A stretch of 64,000 nt of DNA from Aquimonas sp. GTDB lineage: Bacteria > Pseudomonadota > Gammaproteobacteria > Xanthomonadales > Xanthomonadaceae. The translations under genes and the position numbers were made by a program. Every line of letters starts with the position of its first letter. Positions within the stretch are counted from its first letter, which is position 1. Positions 33,049 to 42,058 of the stretch are shown here, in pieces. Location: positions 62,001 to 126,000 of the forward strand of contig JAKOMQ010000004.1 of NCBI GenBank assembly GCA_022241605.1, written 5' to 3'. The notes below the pieces were generated by a model. It searched no databases. It was not told the DNA's origin and saw nothing but the letters and a program-made list of their open reading frames with translations.

Positions 33049-33696
33049 TCAGACCCGAAGATCGATCGCCAGTAGCACCCGCGCTTGCCCCGATACCGCA
33101 GGCGGCGAACGATGCACCGCGCCTGCGCCGGGCTGATCCGGGAAGCGCTCACCGCGGAGCAGGGCGGGCGCGCCCGTGGGGACGCGCTGCAGGGCGGACA
33201 CCGCTTGTATCTGCGGCTGTCCGGGCCGCAGCAGCCCAGCCCGATCCGGGACTGGCGCTGGCAGCCATTCGGTGCCGGGGCCCTGCAGCGTGCAGAGCAG
33301 GCGCAGTGCGAGCTGATCGACGTGCAGGCGCGGACAGCCAGGCCCGCGCAACCGCTCCAGCCGCGGCCGCAGCTGAGCCTCCGGCGCCAGCGCCTGCAGG
33401 TCGGCCGTCAGGGCGATCAGCCATTCCAGAAGTGACTGCTGCGGACCGGGATCCGTGCAGAAACGCGCGCAGAGCATGCCCAGCCCGGCGGCAGTGGCGC
33501 CTTCTACGACGAGGCTGCAGTCGGGACCTTCGGCGAGGCGCTGGCCGAGGCCGGAGGGTGTCCAGCGGCTTCCGACGCCCAGTTCGGCCCGTCCCTCCAG
33601 GACATCCCGCCAGCACGGGACGGTGTTCCAGTCGTAGGACGAAGGGGGCTGCGGCACACACAGAGGCCTATCCGGTTCCCGCCCGCTTTGCGCCAC
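33049..33696 (-). CDS. DUF1826 family protein, probably zinc-responsive
   Basis: A 215-aa protein with the DUF1826 core LHVDQLALRLLCTLQGPGTEW near residues 123-144. The family function is unknown, but its genes typically stand beside Zur-regulated COG0523 GTPases, as here. It follows a 74-aa gene by 5 bp; both are divergent from the ZigA-like gene across a palindromic site. A role in zinc limitation is inferred from that context. Confidence 0.82.
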   Translation of the reverse strand: MAQSGREPDRPLCVPQPPSSYDWNTVPCWRDVLEGRAELGVGSRWTPSGLGQRLAEGPDCSLVVEGATAAGLGMLCARFCTDPGPQQSLLEWLIALTADLQALAPEAQLRPRLERLRGPGCPRLHVDQLALRLLCTLQGPGTEWLPAPVPDRAGLLRPGQPQIQAVSALQRVPTGAPALLRGERFPDQPGAGAVHRSPPAVSGQARVLLAIDLRV

Positions 33697-33701
33697 CCTG
33701 C

Positions 33702-33926
33702 TCAGGGGATCTCACCTGCGGCCAGTTTCCGCCCGGCCTGCTCGAACCAGGCGCGCACGCGGGCCAGATGCTCGGGGCCGTAGTGCCGCAGGAACTGCTG
33801 GGTGCCGTGCAGGCCGGGGTCTTCCAGCTCGCGCAGGCGCGTCTGCACGTAGTCGGCAGTCAGCGGAATGCGGCAGATCTCCTGGATGCAGTGCCGCCAT
33901 TCTTCGTATCGGGTGGGGATGATCAT
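33702..33926 (-). CDS. Small conserved-looking protein in the zinc module
   Basis: A 74-aa protein, MIIPTRYEEWRHCIQEICR at the N-terminus and EHLARVRAWFEQAGRKLAAG at the C-terminus, predicted helical and soluble. I do not recognise the family. Its position, directly after the divergent Zur-like site and 5 bp before the DUF1826 gene, makes it the first gene of that unit and suggests coregulation by zinc. Coding bias resembles its neighbours. Confidence 0.7.
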   Translation of the reverse strand: MIIPTRYEEWRHCIQEICRIPLTADYVQTRLRELEDPGLHGTQQFLRHYGPEHLARVRAWFEQAGRKLAAGEIP

Positions 33927-33970
33927 CTCGACTCCAGGTGGCTGTGCGTGCGTTTGACGGCCCAGGGGCC

Positions 33971-33993
33971 TGCTAGAATTAGAACGTTATAAC
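33971..33993. promoter_or_regulatory. Divergent promoter with Zur-like palindrome
   Basis: An extended -10, TGC-TAGAAT (33971-33979), is followed by the perfect palindrome GTTATAAC (33986-33993) in AT-rich sequence. The Zur consensus of proteobacteria centres on GTTATAnnATAAC, and this matches its core with a shorter centre. Placement between the DUF1826 unit and the ZigA-like gene fits a shared operator. The match is partial, so the regulator assignment is tentative. Confidence 0.5.
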
Positions 33994-34010
33994 AAACTAG
34001 AGCGCTCTCC

Positions 34011-35282
<1,272 letters not shown>

Positions 35283-35285
<3 letters not shown>

Positions 35286-35361
35286 GGGCGTGTAAAAAAC
35301 CATCCGCCTGATGTGGCCGCCGCTGAACGCCCTTGGCGGCAGCGGGCTACGCGGGCTGATC
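35283..35361. repeat. GAGCxTGTG-family repeat, copy A (right end unclear)
   Basis: Starting in the stop codon of the ZigA gene, GAGGGCGTGTAAAAAACCAT followed by CCGCCTGATGTGGCCGCCGC closely matches 39823 onward and the complement of 47050-46968. The right terminus is not recognisable here, so this copy seems truncated or diverged. The rest of the 255-bp gap holds no gene I can support. Confidence 0.7.
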
Positions 35362-35540
35362 GTCGCCGTGTTCGTCAAGATTCCCGGGCCGGGCTGCGCA
35401 CCTCGCCACAGGCGTGCAAGGGCGTCTGCTGCACTGGTGGATTGCGCTGTTCGCTGCGATCCCTGCCCCTTGGTCCGATGCATTTCGGTCAGCCAGAGCC
35501 CTAGGCTGTGGGCTCCAGGGGATCAGTCGCGAGGCGCGCC

Positions 35541-37457
35541 ATGCACCGCAAATCCAAAGGCAAGATCGTCAGCGCGGCGGAGGCGGTGGCCCTGATCCAC
35601 GACGGCGACACCGTCGCCACCGGCGGCTTTGTAGGTATCGGCTTTGCCGAAAACCTCGCCATCGCACTCCAGCAGCGCTTCCGCGCCACGGCCGCGCCGC
35701 GCGATCTGACTCTCGTGTACGCGGCCGGTCAGGGTGACGGCGGCCAGCGTGGGCTCAATCATTTGGCCGAACCGGGCCTGCTGCGGGCGGTCATCGGCGG
35801 GCATTGGGGACTGGTGCCGGCGCTGCAGACGCTGGCGCTCAGCGGCGCGATCGAGGCCTGGAACCTGCCGCAGGGGGTGATCTCGCACCTGTTCCGCGAC
35901 ATCGCCGCCGGCCGGCCGGGGCATCTCACTCGCGTCGGCCTCGGCACTTTCGTGGATCCGCGTCAGGGCGGTGGGCGGGTCAATGCACGCAGCAGCGCCG
36001 AACGCGTGCGTCTCATGCCAATCGACGGCAAGGACTACCTGTTTTACCCGGCGTTCCCGATCGACGTGGCCCTGCTCCGCGGCACCACGGCCGACCCTGA
36101 GGGCAACATCACCTTCGAGCGCGAGGCGCTGACGCTGGAAAGCCTTTCGATCGCGATGGCCGCGCGCAATTCGGGCGGGGTGGTCATCGTGCAGGTCGAG
36201 CGTATCGCCGAGGTCCACAGCCTGGGCCCGCGGCAGGTGAAAATCCCCGGCGTGCTGGTCGACTGCGTGGTGCTCGCCGAACGGCCCGAACTGCATCCAC
36301 AGACATTTGCCGAGGCCTACAGTCCGGCGTTCGCCGGTGAACTGCGCGTGCCGCTGGAGCGAGTTCCGCCGCTGCCGCCGGGCCCGCGCAAGGCAATCGC
36401 CCGCCGCGCCGCGCTGGAGCTGCCTCCGAATGCGGTGGTCAACCTCGGAATCGGAATGCCCGAATGCGTGGCCGCGGTCGCGGCCGAAGAAGGCGTGCTC
36501 GATCTGATTACGCTGACCGCCGAGCCCGGAGTGATCGGTGGCATGCCCGCCTCCGGCCTCAACTTCGGTGCCGCGGTGAACCCGCAGGCGATCATCGACC
36601 AGCCCTACCAGTTTGATTTCTACGACGGTGGCGGGCTGGATGTGGCGGTGCTCGGTCTGGCCCAGGCGGACGCCAGCGGCAACGTCAATGTCAGCCGCTT
36701 TGGGCCGCGCCTGGCCGGTGCGGGGGGCTTCATCAATATCAGCCAGTCGGCGCGACGGCTGGTCTTCGTCGGCAGCTTCCTCACCCCGGGTGGGGAGGGC
36801 AGGGCGGCGACCCGCAAGTTCGTGCAGGCGGTGGAGCAGGTCACCTTCAGCGCCGAGCAGGCACGCCAGCGAGGCCAGCAGGTGCTCTACGTCACTGAGC
36901 GCTGCGTGTTCGAGCTCGCCGAGCACGGGCTGCGGCTGATCGAGCTTGCGCCGGGCCTGGACCTGCAGCGCGATGTGCTGACGCAGATGGAGTTCGTGCC
37001 CGAGGTCGCCGAACCGCTGCAAATCATGGACGAAGCCCTGTTCGGCGAGGCCGCGCTGGGCCTGCGGCAGCGGCTGCTGGCCCTGCCGCTGCCGGCGCGC
37101 CTGCACCTGGATGCGGCACGCGATCTGGTGTTCGTCAATCTCGAGCACTATCGGATCGGGCGGCCCGAGGACATCGAGGCCGTCGAGCAGGCGGTGCATG
37201 CACTGCTCGACCCCTTGGGTCGGCGGGTCAGTGCGGTGGTCAACTACGACCATTTCGCGATCGCGCCCGAACTGGAAAGCGGCTGGGCCGACATGGTCGG
37301 GCGGCTGATGCAGCGGCACTACCTGGACGTGCGTCGCTACACGACCTCTGCGTTCCTGCGCACCAAGCTGGGGCAGGCGCTGAAGCAGCGCGGACTGGCG
37401 CCGCATATCTACGTCAGCGAGGCTGAGGCCTGGAGTCACCTCGGCGAGGTCGATTGA
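35541..37457 (+). CDS. Acyl-CoA:acetate/3-ketoacid CoA-transferase with extra C-terminal domain
   Basis: A 638-aa class I CoA-transferase of the YdiF/propionate CoA-transferase type, alpha and beta halves fused. The catalytic Glu328 is in [20 protein letters not shown]. The transferase portion ends near residue 500. Residues 525-638 form an additional compact domain ([49 protein letters not shown]) absent from the shorter YdiF-type enzymes of about 530 aa. Its alternating strand/helix pattern and length suggest a STAS/SpoIIAA-like fold, which is inference. ATG 35541 is chosen over an upstream frame extension. Substrates are unknown. Confidence 0.85.
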   Translation: MHRKSKGKIVSAAEAVALIHDGDTVATGGFVGIGFAENLAIALQQRFRATAAPRDLTLVYAAGQGDGGQRGLNHLAEPGLLRAVIGGHWGLVPALQTLALSGAIEAWNLPQGVISHLFRDIAAGRPGHLTRVGLGTFVDPRQGGGRVNARSSAERVRLMPIDGKDYLFYPAFPIDVALLRGTTADPEGNITFEREALTLESLSIAMAARNSGGVVIVQVERIAEVHSLGPRQVKIPGVLVDCVVLAERPELHPQTFAEAYSPAFAGELRVPLERVPPLPPGPRKAIARRAALELPPNAVVNLGIGMPECVAAVAAEEGVLDLITLTAEPGVIGGMPASGLNFGAAVNPQAIIDQPYQFDFYDGGGLDVAVLGLAQADASGNVNVSRFGPRLAGAGGFINISQSARRLVFVGSFLTPGGEGRAATRKFVQAVEQVTFSAEQARQRGQQVLYVTERCVFELAEHGLRLIELAPGLDLQRDVLTQMEFVPEVAEPLQIMDEALFGEAALGLRQRLLALPLPARLHLDAARDLVFVNLEHYRIGRPEDIEAVEQAVHALLDPLGRRVSAVVNYDHFAIAPELESGWADMVGRLMQRHYLDVRRYTTSAFLRTKLGQALKQRGLAPHIYVSEAEAWSHLGEVD

Positions 37458-37507
37458 CGCTTCGCTTCCCGGATTCACACAGGCCTGCCCTCTTTCCCGG
37501 CTAGGCT

Positions 37508-38617
37508 GTGAAGATGACCACCGCCCATCGCCTACTGTCGCTCTTCGGGGTGCTGCTGCTGCCGTTTGCCGTTACTGCCGCCGACACGCCCCCCATCGAG
37601 CCACCCGCAGAAGCACCACCCGTCACCCGCGCGCTGGAAACCGTCGAAGTGGTGGCTCGGGTCACTGGCCCGAGCCTGTGGGAGCTGCGCCGCGGCGAGC
37701 ACGTGGTCTGGGTGCTTGCGGTGCAGTCACCGCTGCCGCGACGTTTTGAATGGGAGTCGCCCGAGCTGGATGCACGTCTGGCCGAGTCCAGCCTGCTGAT
37801 TGCGCCGGTCGGGTTCGACCTGAAAGGCGTCAACCGGGTCAATGCCGTGTTCCTGCTGCCGAGCCTGATCCGTGCCCGCCGCGATCCTGAGGGGCTGAGC
37901 CTGCCCGAACGTGTCGGCCCCGACCTCTACGCGCGCTGGGAGCCGCTGCGCGACCGCTACCTTGCGGGCAAGCGCGGCACCGACGACTGGCGGCCGCTGA
38001 TTGCGGCCCTGGAGCTCTACGGCGCGGCCATGGAGGATGCCGGCCTGAGCTACCGCCGCCAGGTCTGGAGCAGCGTGGAGCGCAAAGCGCGCCGCCAGCG
38101 TATGCAGATCCTGCGGCCGGAGCTGGAGATCGAGGCCGGCAAGCCGCGCCAGCTGATCCGCGGTTTCGCCGGCGAAACCTTGGCCGACCTCGACTGCTTC
38201 GAGCGCACCCTCGACCGCCTCGACGCGGATCTTGAGGCGATGGAGGAGCGCGCCGAAGCCTGGGCCGTGGGTGATGTTGCCGCCCTGCGCGGCCTCCCTT
38301 TCCGCGACCAGGCCCAGGCCTGTCGGGATGCCTTCCTGCAGGCGGATTTCGCTGAGGAGCGCGGGCTGGACACGCTGCCGCGGCGCCTGCGAGCCATGTG
38401 GCTGGGCGCGATTGAGCACGCCATGGCCCGCCACCAAAGCAGCGTGGCGGTGCTGGACATCGCCCTGCTGCTTGATCCGGAGCTGGCGATGGTCGAATCC
38501 CTGCGCTCGCTGGGTATCGAGGTAACCGAGCCTGATGCCAAGGCGGTCGAGGCATCCTCGCTTGACGCAGCGGATGAATCGGAGCCCACCGTGGAGCGGG
38601 GTCCGGCCGGGGCTTAG
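37508..38617 (+). CDS. TraB/GumN-like secreted protein, paralog 1
   Basis: A 369-aa protein with a signal peptide (cut near TAA-D, residue 25). The family opening is SLWELRRGEHVVWVLAVQSP then LPRRFEWESPELDARLAESS, as in GumN/TraB proteins of xanthomonads. It is probably periplasmic. TraB proteins show distant relation to Tiki proteases, but activity here is unproven. GTG 37508 is preferred over ATG 37514 because the downstream paralog also begins GTG AAG. The next gene, 59 bp on, is clearly homologous along its length, indicating a tandem duplication. Confidence 0.82.
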   Translation: MKMTTAHRLLSLFGVLLLPFAVTAADTPPIEPPAEAPPVTRALETVEVVARVTGPSLWELRRGEHVVWVLAVQSPLPRRFEWESPELDARLAESSLLIAPVGFDLKGVNRVNAVFLLPSLIRARRDPEGLSLPERVGPDLYARWEPLRDRYLAGKRGTDDWRPLIAALELYGAAMEDAGLSYRRQVWSSVERKARRQRMQILRPELEIEAGKPRQLIRGFAGETLADLDCFERTLDRLDADLEAMEERAEAWAVGDVAALRGLPFRDQAQACRDAFLQADFAEERGLDTLPRRLRAMWLGAIEHAMARHQSSVAVLDIALLLDPELAMVESLRSLGIEVTEPDAKAVEASSLDAADESEPTVERGPAGA

Positions 38618-38675
38618 CGTCGGCCTAACGCGGGTCGCAAGGACGTGCGCGTAACGTGCGCGGCTCTCCACGCCC

Positions 38676-39833
38676 GTGAAGCCTTGTATGACCCTGAGCC
38701 TGTTGCCTTGCGCCGCCCTGCTGCTGGCCTTGCTGGTGCCAACCGCCGCCGCCGACCCCGAGCCGGCCGGGACCGAGCCGGCCGGGACCGAGCCGGCCGG
38801 GACCGAGCCGGCCAGGACCGAGCCGGCCAGGACCGAGCCGGCCAGGACCGAGGACGAACTCCCGATCCGGCGGCTGGACACGGTCGAGGTCAGCGCCAAG
38901 GTCAGCGGCCCCGGCCTGTGGGAGATCCGCAGCGGGGACAGCGTGCTGTGGATCCTCGGCACCCAGTCGCCCTTGCCCAAGCGCTTCCAGTGGGAGTCCG
39001 AAGAGCTGCGCGCGCGACTGGCCGAGTCCAGCCTGCTGATCGCCCCTCCTTCGGTGAGTTTCGACGCCGGTGTGGGCCGCGTTCGTGGGCTGATGCTGCT
39101 GCCCAGCCTGCTGCGCGCGCGCCGGGACCCGGAAGCGCGGCAGCTGTCCGAGGTCGTGGGGCCGGAGCTCTACGCGCGCTGGCAGCCGCTCAAGGCCCGA
39201 TATCTGGGGCGCGAGCGCAAGGTCGAGAGCTGGCGCCCGCTGTTCGCCGCCCTGCGGCTGTGGGAAGAGGCCATCGAAGACGCGCGCATGACCGGCAGCG
39301 GCCCGGTCTGGCGCAGCGTCAGTCGCGACGCCAAGCGCCGCAAGATTCCGATCGTCGAAGCTGCGGTATCGGTGAAGATCGACGACGCCAAGTCCGCCAT
39401 CCGCAGTTTCAGCACCGAGCGTCTGGACGATCTCGACTGCTTCGAACGTACCCTCGACCGCCTCGAATCCGACCTCGAAACCATGCGCCTGCGCGCCGAG
39501 GCCTGGGCCATAGGCGAGATCGAAATCCTGCGCAGCCTGCCTTTCAGCGACCAGAACGCGGCCTGTCAGGACGCTTTCCTGTCCGCCAGCGTGGCCGAGG
39601 CACAGGGTTTGGGGGATCTGGGCGCGAAGCTGGCGGCGCGCTGGCTGGAGGTGGCCGGGGAAGCGCTCCGAGACCACCGCTCCAGCGTGGCCGTGCTGCC
39701 GATAGGAAGCTTGCTGAATCCCGAAAGCCGAATCCTGCAGGGACTGCGCGAGCGTGGCTTCGAGGTGCGCGAGCCTTCGCGCGGCCCCGAGGGTCTTGGT
39801 CCGGAAGAGCCGGCCGGCGCTCAGAGCCTGTGA
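38676..39833 (+). CDS. TraB/GumN-like secreted protein, paralog 2, with pentapeptide repeats
   Basis: A 385-aa paralog of the preceding gene (shared LWEIRSGDSVLWILGTQSPL, then PKRFQWESEELRARLAESSL, and DDLDCFERTLDRLESDLETM). After the signal peptide it carries six tandem pentapeptides of the type GTEPA/RTEPA, encoded by a 15-bp minisatellite that paralog 1 lacks. Its retained LGTQSP is closer to the family norm than LAVQSP in paralog 1. The last four codons and stop lie inside a repeat element (copy B). Function is unknown; probably periplasmic. Confidence 0.82.
   Translation: MKPCMTLSLLPCAALLLALLVPTAAADPEPAGTEPAGTEPAGTEPARTEPARTEPARTEDELPIRRLDTVEVSAKVSGPGLWEIRSGDSVLWILGTQSPLPKRFQWESEELRARLAESSLLIAPPSVSFDAGVGRVRGLMLLPSLLRARRDPEARQLSEVVGPELYARWQPLKARYLGRERKVESWRPLFAALRLWEEAIEDARMTGSGPVWRSVSRDAKRRKIPIVEAAVSVKIDDAKSAIRSFSTERLDDLDCFERTLDRLESDLETMRLRAEAWAIGEIEILRSLPFSDQNAACQDAFLSASVAEAQGLGDLGAKLAARWLEVAGEALRDHRSSVAVLPIGSLLNPESRILQGLRERGFEVREPSRGPEGLGPEEPAGAQSL
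38760..38849 (+). repeat. 15-bp minisatellite inside paralog 2
   Basis: Six exact tandem units: GAGCCGGCCGGGACC three times, then GAGCCGGCCAGGACC three times. The block structure (three of each variant) suggests recent unequal expansion. It encodes an exposed Glu-Pro-Ala linker after the signal peptide. Confidence 0.95.
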
Positions 39834-40003
39834 GAACCATCCGCCTGCTGCGGCCGCCGCTGGACGCCCGTGGCGGCGGCGCGCTACGCGGATTCTGCGG
39901 TCATTGGGTTCACCAAACTCCCTTGAATTCACGCACGGCGCTTTGCCACGAACGCCCAGCGATGCCCTCGCTACGGCGACCGGGTTTTTTCACACGCTCC
40001 GAG
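39821..40003. repeat. GAGCxTGTG-family repeat, copy B (long form)
   Basis: The left end TCAGAGCCTGTGAGAACC and right end CGGGTTTTTTCACACGCTCC are inverted repeats with mismatches. The left end contains the stop codon of GumN-like paralog 2. At 183 bp it is longer than copy C because of an interior insertion. It occupies most of the gap before the isocitrate dehydrogenase gene. Confidence 0.75.
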
Positions 40004-40111
40004 AGCAGGGTTGCGGCAATCGCCCGCATGCGAAAGGTCATGACACTCCAGACGAGTCCGACTGGGGCCTGAGCCCGGCATCGCCTGCGGCTTGGCACGC
40101 AAACCCCGGGG

Positions 40112-41623
40112 CTACTCCCCCTGCGCCAGCGAGAACCCCGGCTGGCCGTCGAAGCTGTAGAGCTGCTCGGTCTTGATCGGCTCGAGGCCAGCGTCGATCA
40201 GGGCGCCCAGCAGCGCCGGTACCGCGCGCGCGCTGGCGCCGCGATAGCGGCATCGCCAGTGGTCGCTGCACCACGTGTCCGGATGGCCGGATGGCCACAC
40301 CCGCACGCCGCGGTTGGTGATCAGACGCAGCTCGAAGCCCTGAGCGTCCACTTGGGCCAAGGCGGCCGCCAGTGCGGCCGGGTCGCGCCCCGGGATGTCC
40401 CAGTGCAGAAACACGTCGATGCCCTCGAAGCGCTTTTCGCTGGTGGCTTTGGTGACGGTTGGCGCTGGTTTGGCAGGCGCGGCGGCCGCTGTCGACTCCG
40501 GGTCAGGCTCCGGGTACCGGACCGGTGCAAGCTGGCAGGGCAGCTGGCCCAGGCGGGAGATCACCACTTCTGGGAAGGCCTGCGTTCCAAGCCGCTCTCG
40601 ACTTTTGCCCTCCTGCCAGAGGTCGGCTGTGTGCAGGCCTTCCTCCAAGGTGCGCAGCCAGGCATTGTGGATGGCCTCGGCCGGACCGCGTCGACCGAGG
40701 TGGACCAGCATCATCACCGCGGCCAGCAGCAGGCCGGAGGGGTTGGCGATGTCGCGCCCGGCAATGTCCGGGGCCGAGCCATGCACGGCCTCGAACATGG
40801 CGTGGCGCCGGCCCAGGTTGGCCGAGGGCGCCAGCCCGATCGAGCCCGAGACTTCGGCGGCGACATCGGAGAGGATGTCGCCGTAGAGGTTGGGCGTGAC
40901 CACCACCTCGTAGTCCTGGGGGCGGCTGGCCATCCGCGCGGTGCCGATGTCGATGATCTGGTGCTGGCTGCGGATCTCAGGATACTCGGCGGCGATCTCG
41001 TCGAAGACCTGGTGGAACAGGCCGTCGGTGAGCTTCATGATGTTGTCCTTGCTCATGCAGGTGACGCTGCCGCGGCCGTTGGCGCGGGCGTATTCGAAGG
41101 CATGGCGGACGATGCGCTCGCAGCCGGGGCGGGTGATCAGCTTCAGGCACTGCACGACCTCATCGGTCTGGCGGTGCTCGATGCCGGCATAGGTGTCTTC
41201 CTCGTTCTCGCGCACGATCACCACGTCCATGTCCGGCTGCAGGCTGCGCACGAAGGGCGCGTAGGACACGCAGGGGCGAACGTTCGCGTACAGGCCCAGG
41301 GTCTTGCGCAGGGTCACGTTGACGCTCTTGTAGCCGCCGCCCTGAGGGGTGGTGATCGGGCCCTTGAGCATCACGCCATACTGGTCGATGGCCTCGAAAA
41401 CTTCGGGCCCCAACCCCGCGGCATGGCCAGCGCGGTAGGCTTGCAGGCCGACGGTCAGCGTCTGGAAGGACAGGCCCGGATCGGCTGCATGCAGTACCGC
41501 CAGCGTGGCCTGCATGATCTCGGGGCCGATGCCGTCACCGGCAGCGACGGCAACGGTGCGGCGGGGCAGGGCAGCGGGGTGTGGAGTGGAGCTGGAATCG
41601 AGCGGGCGCAGCTGGGCAGACAT
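40112..41623 (-). CDS. icd: Isocitrate dehydrogenase, predicted NAD-dependent, with C-terminal extension
   Basis: A 503-aa beta-decarboxylating dehydrogenase. The catalytic region spans GDGIGPEI (29-36), RENEEDTYAGIEH (138-150) and the metal loop YGDILSDVAAEVSG. The coenzyme loop reads HGSAPDIAG; Asp286-Ile287 occupy the positions that are Lys-Tyr in NADP-specific E. coli enzyme, so NAD use is predicted. After an Ala/Pro linker (about 376-396) there is a roughly 105-residue C-terminal domain, as in Thermus- and Rickettsia-type enzymes. ATG 41623 lies 30 bp from a divergent regulator. Confidence 0.88.
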   Translation of the reverse strand: MSAQLRPLDSSSTPHPAALPRRTVAVAAGDGIGPEIMQATLAVLHAADPGLSFQTLTVGLQAYRAGHAAGLGPEVFEAIDQYGVMLKGPITTPQGGGYKSVNVTLRKTLGLYANVRPCVSYAPFVRSLQPDMDVVIVRENEEDTYAGIEHRQTDEVVQCLKLITRPGCERIVRHAFEYARANGRGSVTCMSKDNIMKLTDGLFHQVFDEIAAEYPEIRSQHQIIDIGTARMASRPQDYEVVVTPNLYGDILSDVAAEVSGSIGLAPSANLGRRHAMFEAVHGSAPDIAGRDIANPSGLLLAAVMMLVHLGRRGPAEAIHNAWLRTLEEGLHTADLWQEGKSRERLGTQAFPEVVISRLGQLPCQLAPVRYPEPDPESTAAAAPAKPAPTVTKATSEKRFEGIDVFLHWDIPGRDPAALAAALAQVDAQGFELRLITNRGVRVWPSGHPDTWCSDHWRCRYRGASARAVPALLGALIDAGLEPIKTEQLYSFDGQPGFSLAQGE

Positions 41624-41638
41624 GATGGACCTCCAATA

Positions 41639-41656
41639 CATGAAACGCAGTTCATG
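41639..41656. promoter_or_regulatory. Palindrome between icd and a divergent winged-helix gene
   Basis: CATGAA and TTCATG form a perfect inverted repeat around 6 bp (ACGCAG), 15 bp before the icd start and covering the start codon of the regulator. Its 12-bp half-site spacing suits a dimeric winged-helix protein, so autoregulation and control of icd are inferred. Confidence 0.5.
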
Positions 41657-41998
41657 AAAAAGAGTGCACCAGAATTTGTGGAGAAAACGTCAAGACCCGT
41701 GGCGGAGCCGGCTGCTCCGGCCCCGGGCTGGACCTTTCTCAGCAACCACACGCATGTGCTGGTGGCGCTGGCCACCGAGCCTGACCTGACGCTGCGCGAC
41801 ATCGGCCAGCGGGTCGGCATCACCGAGCGCGGCGTGATCCGTATCGTCGATGAGCTCGAGGCCGCCGGCGTTTTGAGCCGCGAGCGCGAGGGCCGCCGCA
41901 ACCGCTATCTGTTGAACCTGGAGGCGCCGCTGCGCCACCCGCTGGAGCAACACTGCCGGATCGGTGAGCTGCTGGCCCTGCTCAAGCGCACGCCCTGA
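41654..41998 (+). CDS. Winged-helix transcriptional regulator beside icd
   Basis: A 114-aa MarR/ArsR-like winged helix. After a charged, Pro/Ala-rich N-terminus (1-28), residues 30-95 read VLVALATEPDLTLRDIGQRV, then GITERGVIRIVDELEAAGVL and the wing SREREGRRNRYLLN. No metal- or ligand-binding Cys/His cluster is seen. It is divergent from icd with only 30 bp between starts, and its ATG falls within a palindrome. The target is inferred from position. Confidence 0.8.
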   Translation: MKKSAPEFVEKTSRPVAEPAAPAPGWTFLSNHTHVLVALATEPDLTLRDIGQRVGITERGVIRIVDELEAAGVLSREREGRRNRYLLNLEAPLRHPLEQHCRIGELLALLKRTP

Positions 41999-42003
41999 AA
42001 CGC

Positions 42004-42033
42004 AGATGCCCCGGCTTTGGGGCCGGGGCGTCT
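42004..42033. terminator. Terminator between convergent regulator and typA
   Basis: AGATGCCCCGGC (42004-42015) pairs with GCCGGGGCGTCT (42022-42033), one G:T wobble, with loop TTTGGG. It starts 6 bp after the regulator stop and ends 26 bp before the typA stop, so it can serve both genes. Confidence 0.65.
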
Positions 42034-42058
42034 GGGGTTCTACCGGAGCGGGTTCGCG

